NCBI GenBank assembly: GCA_934163035.1
Contig: CAKPJX010000019.1
Coordinates: forward strand, 1 to 20,007
Direction: 5' to 3'
Length of the DNA: 20,007 nt
DNA from: an uncultured Bacilli bacterium
GTDB taxonomy: Bacteria > Bacillota_I > Bacilli_A > RF39 > UBA660
The position numbers and the translations under genes are program-made. A model generated the notes under the pieces. That model did no database searches, was not told the origin of the DNA, and saw only the letters and a list, made by a program, of their open reading frames with translations. Each line of letters starts with the position of its first letter. The stretch's first letter is position 1. Of the stretch, positions 13,888 to 20,007 are shown piece by piece.

Positions 13888-14411
13888 CCTTTGAAAGGAT
13901 TTTTCTTATCAATATGATCTGTAAACATAATACCGTTTAAATGATCTATTTCATGTTGCATTGCAATTGCAAGTTCTTCTCTAGCTCTAACATGTATCTT
14001 CCTACCTTCTAAATCATAAGCCTCTACTGTAACACGAGCAAATCTTGGAACTATACCATCAACTGGTCTATTAACACTTAAACATCCTTCACCAGACTCA
14101 ACATAAATTTGTTCTAGTGAATTACTAATAATTCTAGGATTAATAATGATATAAGTATCAAATTCTCCTTCATCAATTTCATCTACAACAACAAAAAATC
14201 TTTTCAAAACGCCAAGTTGTACAGCAGCAAGTCCCATTCCTGGTCTTAAATCATACTTTTCAGCAATCTCTTCAATTTGACTATTCTTAAGATATTCAAT
14301 CATTGAATCAATCAATTCCTTATCTTTTTTAGATAGGGGAAATAGAACTTCTTTGCTTACTTGACGAAGTCTTTTATCTTTTTCATCTAGTATATCTTTA
14401 GTTTTTAACAC
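13863..14411 (-). CDS. def: Peptide deformylase
   Basis: This metalloenzyme removes the formyl group from the initiator methionine of new proteins. All three motifs are present in the 182-residue product: GMGLAAVQ (58-65), EGCLS (108-112, metal-binding Cys110) and QHEIDHLNG (152-160, metal-binding His153 and His157, catalytic Glu154). The length and the insertions between motifs 1 and 2 fit the type II enzymes of Gram-positives. The start is GTG at 14411, with AGAGGTGG on the minus strand 6 bp upstream. An extended -10, TGGTAAAAT, lies at 14443-14435 on the minus strand. The 3' end overlaps the terminator shared with smc. Confidence 0.97.
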   Translation of the reverse strand: MLKTKDILDEKDKRLRQVSKEVLFPLSKKDKELIDSMIEYLKNSQIEEIAEKYDLRPGMGLAAVQLGVLKRFFVVVDEIDEGEFDTYIIINPRIISNSLEQIYVESGEGCLSVNRPVDGIVPRFARVTVEAYDLEGRKIHVRAREELAIAMQHEIDHLNGIMFTDHIDKKNPFKGKDQMRAI

Positions 14412-14434
14412 TATAAACCACCTCTAACGCAAAT

Positions 14435-14443
14435 ATTTTACCA
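14435..14443 (-). promoter_or_regulatory. Probable extended -10 of the def promoter
   Basis: TGGTAAAAT read on the minus strand (TG extension plus TAAAAT), with a poor -35 (TTTATT) 17 bp upstream. Confidence 0.4.
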
Positions 14444-14472
14444 GAAAAGCTCTAAAAAATAAAGAAAAAATT

Positions 14473-14504
14473 AAAAAACAGGAAAAATAATTTCCTGATT
14501 TTTT
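14473..14504 (-). terminator. Symmetric terminator after the yjcZ-like gene
   Basis: CAGGAAA (14479-14485) pairs with TTTCCTG (14491-14497) around a 5-base loop. It is flanked by A6 (14473-14478) and T6 (14499-14504). On the minus strand it ends the small gene at 14538; the plus strand has no gene that needs it. Confidence 0.75.
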
Positions 14505-14537
14505 AACTAAATGAATCCAGTTTAAATTATAGATATA

Positions 14538-14699
14538 TTAAGCAGCCCAACGAGAACCGATAACTATAACTAAAAGGATAAATAATACTAAAATGATTGC
14601 ATAGATTGAATTGTTGTTAGAACCACAATAGTTTTGATAGTATGGCATTTGATATGATTGATTTCCGCAGCAACTAGATCCACCACCATAGTAATACAT
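14538..14699 (-). CDS. Small YjcZ-like glycine-rich membrane protein, 53 aa (putative sporulation protein)
   Basis: The gene starts at ATG 14699 on the minus strand, behind a strong GGAGG (14712-14708), and ends at TAA 14538. The product begins MYYYGGGSSCCGNQSYQMPY, a Gly/Tyr/Cys-rich stretch. It ends with a hydrophobic helix (about residues 32-48, IYAIILVLFILLVIVIG) and the short tail SRWAA. A short Gly/Tyr-rich head plus a VLFILL helix is the pattern of YjcZ-family proteins annotated as sporulation proteins in Bacilli. A sporulation-type promoter element upstream and its own terminator support a real monocistronic gene. The molecular function of the family is not known to me. Confidence 0.75.
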   Translation of the reverse strand: MYYYGGGSSCCGNQSYQMPYYQNYCGSNNNSIYAIILVLFILLVIVIGSRWAA

Positions 14700-14728
14700 A
14701 ACTAAAGCCTCCTTTTCATAATCTACTA

Positions 14729-14755
14729 TAAAATATGTAAAATGACAAAATGTGT
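14729..14755 (-). promoter_or_regulatory. Sigma K/E-like sporulation promoter of the yjcZ-like gene
   Basis: On the minus strand AC (14755-14754) is followed after 16 bp by CATATTTTA (14737-14729), matching AC-N16-CATAnnnTA, the same layout as upstream of the collagen-like gene. Confidence 0.5.
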
Positions 14756-14804
14756 TAATAAAACTGACCTAGGTTAAAATAACATATCAAAAATTAAAAA
14801 TTTG

Positions 14805-14819
14805 TGTTATATTTATAAT
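14805..14819 (+). promoter_or_regulatory. Probable ftsW promoter (-10 region)
   Basis: An extended -10, TGTTATATT (14805-14813), and a second candidate TATAAT (14814-14819) overlap; neither has a good -35. AAAGGAGG (14830-14836 region) before ATG 14843 is a strong ribosome-binding site. Confidence 0.4.
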
Positions 14820-14842
14820 ATAAAAGAATAAAGGAGGATACT

Positions 14843-15982
14843 ATGAAGAAGATAATCAAATATATAGATAAACCACTACTAATTATAACAGCACTATTAT
14901 TTATATTCGGTCTAATTATGGTATTCTCATCATCTAACGTAATTGCTTATATGTCCCATGAAGTAAGTCCCTATAACTATTTTATTAAGCAAGGAATATT
15001 TTTAATTATTGGCTTTATTCTATTTATAATAATGATGTTCTTTCCAACTAAAGCCTACGGTTACATATCCAGATTTCTTTTAATTACTTTTACTATTAGC
15101 TTAGTAATATTACTTATCTATGTAAAACCAAAAAATCAAGCCCAAAGCTGGTTTCAAATAGGACCCTTTAGTCTTCAACCAAGTGAATTTATTAAAGTTA
15201 TATCTATAGTTTGGTTATCGTTTTATTATGAAAATAATAGAAAAAAACTAAATACTTATACTAAAAGCCTCTTTCCTATATTTATTTGTGCCATAATAGC
15301 ATTTCTTATCTTCTTACAACCAGATTTAGGAACTATGATTTTATATCTTTCTATAGTTGGCATGATCTTTTTAGCAGTACCTATAAGTAAGGAAATAAAG
15401 TTTAAAACTATTATTGGTTCTCTTGGCCTTGTCGTATTTGCAGGAATTGCCCTTTTAAGTAGTGGAAAGACTCTTCTTTTAAAAAGACAACTTCAAAGAT
15501 TTGATTATTCTAATCCATGCGCTAAATTATTAGAAAGTGGTAATCAAGTATGTAACTGCTATATAGCCATCAATAATGGAGGCTTAACAGGAGTGGGTCT
15601 AGGTAATTCAACTCAAAAATATCTCTATCTTCCTGAACCATATACAGACTTTATTTTTGCAATTATTATTGAAGAGTTAGGTTTAATTACCGGAGTAGCT
15701 ATAATATTAGCTTATATCTTCGTTTTGTATAGAATTTTAAGAATAGGTAGGGAAAGCCCAACTAATAGGGGAGCTACTATGTGTTATGGAATAGCTATCT
15801 ATATTTTTGTTCATATAGCTATCAATCTAATGGGAATATTTGGACTTATTCCTCTAACAGGAGTGCCGCTTCCATTTATGAGTTATGGTGGAAGTTTCAC
15901 GCTTTGTTTAATCGCAGCTCTTACTATAGTTCAACGAGTAAGCTTTGAAAATGGAATCTATAGAGAAAAGATGTTAAAGTGA
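14843..15982 (+). CDS. ftsW: FtsW/RodA/SpoVE-family peptidoglycan glycosyltransferase
   Basis: The 379-residue polytopic membrane protein (about ten helices) belongs to the SEDS family, which polymerises lipid II into glycan strands with a partner class B penicillin-binding protein. Visible motifs are the FSSS segment in helix 1 (MVFSSSNVIAY), SWFQIGPFSLQPSEF, FLQPDLGT, the long extracellular loop with GGLTGVGLGNSTQKYLYLPEPYTDFIFAII, and PLPFMSYGGS near the C-terminus. The loop with GxGLGxSxQK and TDFIFA favours FtsW (division) over RodA, but a sporulation paralogue (SpoVE) cannot be excluded. The sequence starts a rightward block with the DHH gene and the comE genes. The stop is TGA, consistent with the standard code. 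Confidence 0.9.
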   Translation: MKKIIKYIDKPLLIITALLFIFGLIMVFSSSNVIAYMSHEVSPYNYFIKQGIFLIIGFILFIIMMFFPTKAYGYISRFLLITFTISLVILLIYVKPKNQAQSWFQIGPFSLQPSEFIKVISIVWLSFYYENNRKKLNTYTKSLFPIFICAIIAFLIFLQPDLGTMILYLSIVGMIFLAVPISKEIKFKTIIGSLGLVVFAGIALLSSGKTLLLKRQLQRFDYSNPCAKLLESGNQVCNCYIAINNGGLTGVGLGNSTQKYLYLPEPYTDFIFAIIIEELGLITGVAIILAYIFVLYRILRIGRESPTNRGATMCYGIAIYIFVHIAINLMGIFGLIPLTGVPLPFMSYGGSFTLCLIAALTIVQRVSFENGIYREKMLK

Positions 15983-15988
15983 TTTTCC

Positions 15989-16017
15989 TTTACAAATAAG
16001 GTAGTTTATGGTATTAT
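15989..16017 (+). promoter_or_regulatory. Promoter of the DHH phosphodiesterase gene
   Basis: TTTACA (15989-15994), 17 bp, TATTAT (16012-16017) with a TG at 16009-16010 extending the -10. It lies in the 58-bp gap after ftsW. Confidence 0.65.
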
Positions 16018-16040
16018 AAGCCTCGCTAAAGGAGAATACT

Positions 16041-17141
16041 ATGCCAGAATTATCTATAATTAAAAGGGCTAATAAAGAACTTCCAAAAATAATAGAAAAC
16101 TCTTCAGAAGTATATATAGTTGGTCATAAAACTGCTGACTTTGATTCAATAGGAGCAGCTCTTGGACTGGCAAGATTATGTAGAGAATATATTGATGGAA
16201 GCAAGATATTTATTGTTTTAAATGATTCAGATGAGTCCTTAGAACCAGGCCTAAAAAGAGTAAAATATGACTCAAAAGAAGAATATAACATAATTGATTT
16301 AGAAGAATTTAATAACAGGAAAAGAACTTCATCACCAACATTATTAGTAGTTGACACAAATAGGAAACATTTAATTGATTTGAATGCTAATCTTCCTGAA
16401 TTTAAAAATGTTGTTGTAATAGATCATCACAAGCCTACTCAAGATAGTATCGAAACAGAATATAGTTTTATTGACACTACTGCATCAAGTGCCTGTGAAA
16501 TGATTGCTGGACTATTAAATCTTAATAAAATAGGTTATGACAGTAATATTGCTACTTATTTATTAGCAGGTATTATGCTAGATACAAAAAGATACATTAA
16601 AAATACTACACCCAAGACTATGGATACAGCAGAAAAACTATTAGCTAAAGGTGCTGACTATAATAAAATAAATGATCTTTTCCTAGTTGACTTCGAACAA
16701 GATCGAAAGATAAATGATTTAATATTCAGTAATACTGTTTTTGAAACATATGACTATGGTGTACCAAGAAGTATTTCTTATACGTTTAATATTTACAATG
16801 ATAAAGCCATATATAGAAGAGAAGAATTAGGAAGAGCTGCAGACAAAATGCTAAAATATAGAGTTGATGCTATATTTGTATTTGGTCAAATAGATGAAAA
16901 TACTATATCGATTAGTGCTAGAAGTAAAAGCAATGTTGACGTCGGCACTATAATGGAACAATTAGGTGGAGGAGGAAATCTCCAAAATGCTGGTTGCCAA
17001 ATTCAAGGAAAAAGTATAATGGAGATATATGCTCTATTAAGAGAAACTGTAAAAACAGATCTTCAATTTCAAAATATTATAGAAGAAAAACCAACTACAT
17101 CTAATTTTCAATATATTAAAAAAATGCCTCAAAAAGATTAG
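16041..17141 (+). CDS. Stand-alone GdpP-like DHH/DHHA1 phosphodiesterase
   Basis: The 366-residue protein has the DHH catalytic domain with VGHKTADFDSIGAA (28-40; His29, Asp33, Asp35), VVDTNR (Asp105), IDHHKP (Asp128, His129, His130), SSACEM and GIMLDTKRY (Asp181), followed by a DHHA1 domain (SISARSKSNVDVGTIMEQLGGGG, to 312). The sequence between motifs resembles the C-terminal half of GdpP, which hydrolyses cyclic di-AMP, more than NrnA oligoribonucleases. The two membrane helices, PAS and degenerate GGDEF domains of GdpP are absent, so this is a soluble form. In the DHHA1 motif the usual GGGGH is GGGGN (Asn313). ATG 16041 has AAAGGAG (16028-16034) and its own promoter. Substrate (c-di-AMP, pApA or nano-RNA) is not settled by sequence. 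Confidence 0.85.
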   Translation: MPELSIIKRANKELPKIIENSSEVYIVGHKTADFDSIGAALGLARLCREYIDGSKIFIVLNDSDESLEPGLKRVKYDSKEEYNIIDLEEFNNRKRTSSPTLLVVDTNRKHLIDLNANLPEFKNVVVIDHHKPTQDSIETEYSFIDTTASSACEMIAGLLNLNKIGYDSNIATYLLAGIMLDTKRYIKNTTPKTMDTAEKLLAKGADYNKINDLFLVDFEQDRKINDLIFSNTVFETYDYGVPRSISYTFNIYNDKAIYRREELGRAADKMLKYRVDAIFVFGQIDENTISISARSKSNVDVGTIMEQLGGGGNLQNAGCQIQGKSIMEIYALLRETVKTDLQFQNIIEEKPTTSNFQYIKKMPQKD

Positions 17142-17159
17142 AATTTCTAATCTTTTTTT
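17131..17159 (+). terminator. Rho-independent terminator after the DHH gene
   Basis: A perfect 12-bp stem (17131-17142 with 17146-17157) has a 3-base loop and a T-run to 17159. The stem contains the DHH stop codon. Confidence 0.85.
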
Positions 17160-17171
17160 CTAATAATATAA

Positions 17172-17879
17172 TTGGGAGGTGAAAATATTACTTTTTTTTA
17201 TCGCAACAGAAAAATAATATTTATTTCAACATTAGTATTTATTATAACTGCTATCATTATATGTATATTTATATTTAATAAAAAGCCAACTACTAAAAAT
17301 AAACCATCAACTTCACCAATCATTAAAAAGAAAATTGAAAATAAAGAAACAACAGTTAAGGAAGAACTCTTTAAAATAGATATTAAAGGTGAAATAAACA
17401 ATCCAGGTATATATGAAATGCCTAAAAATTCTAGAATAATAGATGTCATTAATAAAGCCGGAGGCTTAACTGAAAATGCTAATACTAGCGTTATAAATTT
17501 AAGTAAAAAAATATCTGATGAAATGGTTATTATTATCTATAGTAATGATCAAGTAATGGATTTTAAAAATACAAAAAAAGAAGAAGATGCTTTAATCAAT
17601 AAATGTGAACAGAAAGATGATATTTCTCTAAAAAATGATGCTTGTATTGAAAAAGATAAATCAACAAATACAAATGATAATCTAAATAAACAAATATCTA
17701 TTAATACAGCTACTAAAGAAGAATTAATGACTCTACCAGGAATAGGAGAAGCTAAAGCCCAAGAAATAATAGACTATAGAAATACTAATGGAAGTTTTAA
17801 TACAATAGAAGATATTAAAAATATATCTGGAATAGGGGATAGTATATTTGCTAAAATTAAGGACTATATTACTACATAA
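17172..17879 (+). CDS. comEA: Competence protein ComEA
   Basis: ComEA is the membrane-anchored DNA receptor of natural transformation. The product has a basic N-terminus, one transmembrane helix (about residues 14-35), a SLBB-type domain (about 68-128, IDIKGEINNPGIYEMPKNSR), a Lys/Asp-rich linker, and two helix-hairpin-helix DNA-binding motifs at the C-terminus (ISINTATKEELMTLPGIG at about 174-191, then GIGDSIFAKIKDYI). The start is uncertain. TTG 17172 is the only conventional in-frame codon but lies upstream of the strong GGGAGGTGA (17174-17182). The position best spaced from that site is ATT 17187, in frame. comEC overlaps the 3' end; comEB, usual between them in Bacillus, is absent. Confidence 0.93.
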   Translation: MGGENITFFYRNRKIIFISTLVFIITAIIICIFIFNKKPTTKNKPSTSPIIKKKIENKETTVKEELFKIDIKGEINNPGIYEMPKNSRIIDVINKAGGLTENANTSVINLSKKISDEMVIIIYSNDQVMDFKNTKKEEDALINKCEQKDDISLKNDACIEKDKSTNTNDNLNKQISINTATKEELMTLPGIGEAKAQEIIDYRNTNGSFNTIEDIKNISGIGDSIFAKIKDYITT

Positions 17880-19929
17880 TTATCCCTATATATTTTTATT
17901 AATATTAGCTCTAACTATTTCTTTTATTAGATTAAATATTCCAAAAAATAGTCACTATTTAAAAGATGATAAAGAGTTTATTGGAACTATTATAAATTAT
18001 AGTATTAATGATTCAAAAGTAACAATTCTTCTAAAAGGAAAAGAAAAGCTTATCTTAAATTATTATTTTAAAAATCAAAAGGAAAAAGCTTATTATAAAG
18101 AAAATTATTTTCTAAATGATACTATTAAAGTATCTGGTGATTTAAAAATACCATCTAAAAATACCACTTTCAATTTATTTAATTATAAGTCATATTTAAA
18201 ACATAAAAATATATTCTACATGGTTAATGTAAATGAAATGTCTAAAATAAAATCTAATAAAAATATCTACTATTATCTAAAACAAAAACTAATAGATAGA
18301 CTTAATTATAATGATTATCTATATACATTCATATTAGGAGATAAAAGTTATTTATCAAAAGATGCTACTTTAAGTTATCAAGAAAATGGACTAAGTCATT
18401 TATTTGCTATAAGTGGTATGCATATATCCCTTCTAGCAAGCCTTATCTCTAAAATACTAAAAAAACTAAAACTATCAGAAAAGTCCATCTTCCATACAAC
18501 AACAACTCTATTATTAATATATCTATCTATAACAAATATATCATCATCCATTATAAGAGGAGTATTATTTTATATTCTCTTTTCCATAAATAAGATTTAC
18601 TATTTTTATATAAAACCAACTAATTTATTTATAGTAGCTATATCTATAACTATATTAATTAATCCTAATTATTTATATGATATAGCTTTTTATTATTCTT
18701 TTTCTATTAGCTTATCTTTAATAATAGAAAGCAACTATCTAAAATCAAAAAACTATATAATAGGTCTCTTAAAAGTATCATTTTTATCATTTGTTGTAAG
18801 TCTGCCTATAACTTTATATACATTTCATCAAATAAATATCCTAAGTATTTTACTAAACTTAATTTATGTACCACTAGTAAGTATAATTATATTTCCTTTG
18901 TCATTATTAACAGTAATAATTCCCTATATCATACCAATATATAACATCTTAGTTAAAATAATGGAGGTAAGTTCTGTATATTTATCAAAAATATCTATAT
19001 TTAAATTAATATTTCCACACTTAAATATCTGTATATATTTACTATATTACATATTTATAATAATCCTTATTAAATCAAAATATAAGTATTATAAATTACT
19101 GATATTATTACTCTTAATTCACTACAATTACCCAATCCTTCAAAATGGTATCTATATCAACATAATAGACGTAGGGCAAGGAGATTCTATTCTGATACAT
19201 TCTAAAAATGAGGCAATCTTAATAGATACAGGTGGGATACCTACTTATAAAAACAATTGGAATGGAAACAAACAATCATCATCTATTGTTAAAAATACCA
19301 CTATCCCTTTCTTAAAGACTCTGGGTATAAGAAAAATAAATTATCTAATATTAACTCATGGCGACTACGACCATATGGGAGAGGCAGAAATGCTTGTCGA
19401 AAACTATAAGGTAAATACTGTGATTTTTAATACTGGAAAATATAACTATTTAGAAAAAAGGCTAATTAAGATATTGAACGAGAAAAACATTAATTATTAT
19501 AAGGATGTTGATAGTCTTAGTTTAAAAGATAATGAATTATACTTTTTAAATACTAAAATATATGGCAACGAAAATGACAATTCAAATGTAATATATCTAA
19601 ATTATAATAATTTTAAAATTTTATTCATGGGAGATGCTGGAATAGAAAAGGAAAAGGACATATTAGAAACATATGATCTTAATAATATAGACTTCATAAA
19701 AATAGGTCATCATGGTTCAAACACCTCATCAGGTAAAAATTTCATTAAAACTATAAATCCTAAAACTTGTCTCATATCCGTAGGAAAAGATAATAAATTT
19801 GGTCATCCCAAAGAAAGTGTTCTAAAAACATTAAATGATTATTGCCAAATATATAGAACAGATCAAGATGGAAGCATTATGCTTAAGATAAAAAATAATA
19901 AATTAAAAATTGAGACTTGTAGTCCATAG
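17848..19929 (+). CDS. comEC: Competence protein ComEC (DNA-uptake channel with metallo-beta-lactamase domain)
   Basis: ComEC forms the channel that takes one DNA strand into the cytosol. The 693-residue protein starts with a helix, an OB-like extracellular domain (about 40-130), a polytopic ComEC/Rec2 region (about 155-425) with NGLSHLFAISGMHIS (180-194), and a C-terminal metallo-beta-lactamase-like domain (about 436-690). Its motifs are IDVGQGDSILI, DTGG (460-463), THGDYDHMG (503-511), MGDAG (594-598) and GHHGSNTSS (620-628). The metal ligands look complete, which suggests nuclease activity on the non-transported strand. TTG 17848 overlaps comEA by 32 bp, with AGGGG about 9 bp upstream, so translation is probably coupled. 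All the expected parts of the protein are present. Confidence 0.95.
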   Translation: MLKLRTILLHNYPYIFLLILALTISFIRLNIPKNSHYLKDDKEFIGTIINYSINDSKVTILLKGKEKLILNYYFKNQKEKAYYKENYFLNDTIKVSGDLKIPSKNTTFNLFNYKSYLKHKNIFYMVNVNEMSKIKSNKNIYYYLKQKLIDRLNYNDYLYTFILGDKSYLSKDATLSYQENGLSHLFAISGMHISLLASLISKILKKLKLSEKSIFHTTTTLLLIYLSITNISSSIIRGVLFYILFSINKIYYFYIKPTNLFIVAISITILINPNYLYDIAFYYSFSISLSLIIESNYLKSKNYIIGLLKVSFLSFVVSLPITLYTFHQINILSILLNLIYVPLVSIIIFPLSLLTVIIPYIIPIYNILVKIMEVSSVYLSKISIFKLIFPHLNICIYLLYYIFIIILIKSKYKYYKLLILLLLIHYNYPILQNGIYINIIDVGQGDSILIHSKNEAILIDTGGIPTYKNNWNGNKQSSSIVKNTTIPFLKTLGIRKINYLILTHGDYDHMGEAEMLVENYKVNTVIFNTGKYNYLEKRLIKILNEKNINYYKDVDSLSLKDNELYFLNTKIYGNENDNSNVIYLNYNNFKILFMGDAGIEKEKDILETYDLNNIDFIKIGHHGSNTSSGKNFIKTINPKTCLISVGKDNKFGHPKESVLKTLNDYCQIYRTDQDGSIMLKIKNNKLKIETCSP

Positions 19930-19941
19930 GAAGGAGTAGAT

Positions 19942-20007
19942 ATGAATTACTACAATGAGATAAAAAATGAATTAGTAAATAATGAGATAAATCGGAAAGT
20001 TAAAAAT
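19942..20007 (+). CDS. N-terminus of a probable DUF1016 (YhcG-like PDDEXK nuclease family) protein (partial)
   Basis: An ATG 12 bp after comEC is preceded by GGAAGGAG (19929-19936 region). Only 22 residues are seen before the window ends: MNYYNEIKNELVNNEINRKV then KN. The pattern YxEIKNxLxNNExxxxVK is how many DUF1016 N-terminal domains begin in low-GC Gram-positives; I infer the family from this short match only. holA, common after comEC, is not here. Confidence 0.5.
   Translation, partial: MNYYNEIKNELVNNEINRKVKN

Noticed and set aside
1..20007. CRISPR array, tRNA or rRNA gene, insertion sequence or attachment site
   Set aside because: No regularly spaced repeats, no cloverleaf or rRNA-like stretches, no transposase frame and no flanking duplications were found on reading both strands.

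Overview
The window is about 20 kb of AT-rich DNA with Shine-Dalgarno starts, short intergenic gaps and the standard code (tryptophan is TGG, and the ftsW gene ends at TGA). Gene content and protein style point to a low-GC Gram-positive bacterium of class Bacilli, most like the gut lineages close to the Mollicutes or Erysipelotrichia (RF39/RFN20-type). The SMC protein is unusually short (984 residues). Sortase-anchored proteins, complete competence genes and a YjcZ-like small protein show a walled cell that may sporulate. This placement is inferred from protein style, not from a search.

Layout. 1-219 (minus): start of a membrane protein, possibly a CPBP-family protease. 340-1131: unrecognised cytosolic protein behind a near-consensus promoter. 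1242-3743: rpsO-pnp with a weak hairpin between them. 3798-4655: an extracellular NodB-fold protein that has lost the deacetylase residues. 4721-5899: HtrA-type serine protease, preceded by a perfect 11-bp tandem repeat that resembles a response-regulator site. 6017-10486: two paralogous LPXTG surface proteins of the fimbrial-subunit type, flanking a short collagen-like protein. 10487-10900: a mostly non-coding gap with a decayed reading frame. 10901-13855: smc. 13863-14411 (minus): peptide deformylase, convergent with smc and sharing a terminator with it. 14538-14699 (minus): a 53-residue YjcZ-like protein. 14843-19929: ftsW, a GdpP-like DHH phosphodiesterase, comEA and comEC. 19942-end: first 22 codons of a probable DUF1016 (YhcG-like) protein.

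The most striking observation is in the first surface-protein gene. Its promoter, ribosome-binding site and first codons are duplicated in the second copy, but codon 13 is followed by a run of eight G residues that puts the start out of frame with the rest of the gene. Six or nine G would restore one long frame. This is the structure of a phase-variable contingency locus, caught in the OFF state. The second copy has only four G and an intact frame.

Two genes far apart, the collagen-like gene and the yjcZ-like gene, carry matching AC-N16-CATAnnnTA elements like mother-cell sporulation promoters (sigma K/E type). This suggests that both products are spore-surface or late-sporulation proteins. 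The surface and envelope genes (HtrA, pseudo-deacetylase, anchored proteins, FtsW) and the DNA-uptake genes (ComEA, ComEC) make this an envelope-centred region set among housekeeping genes.
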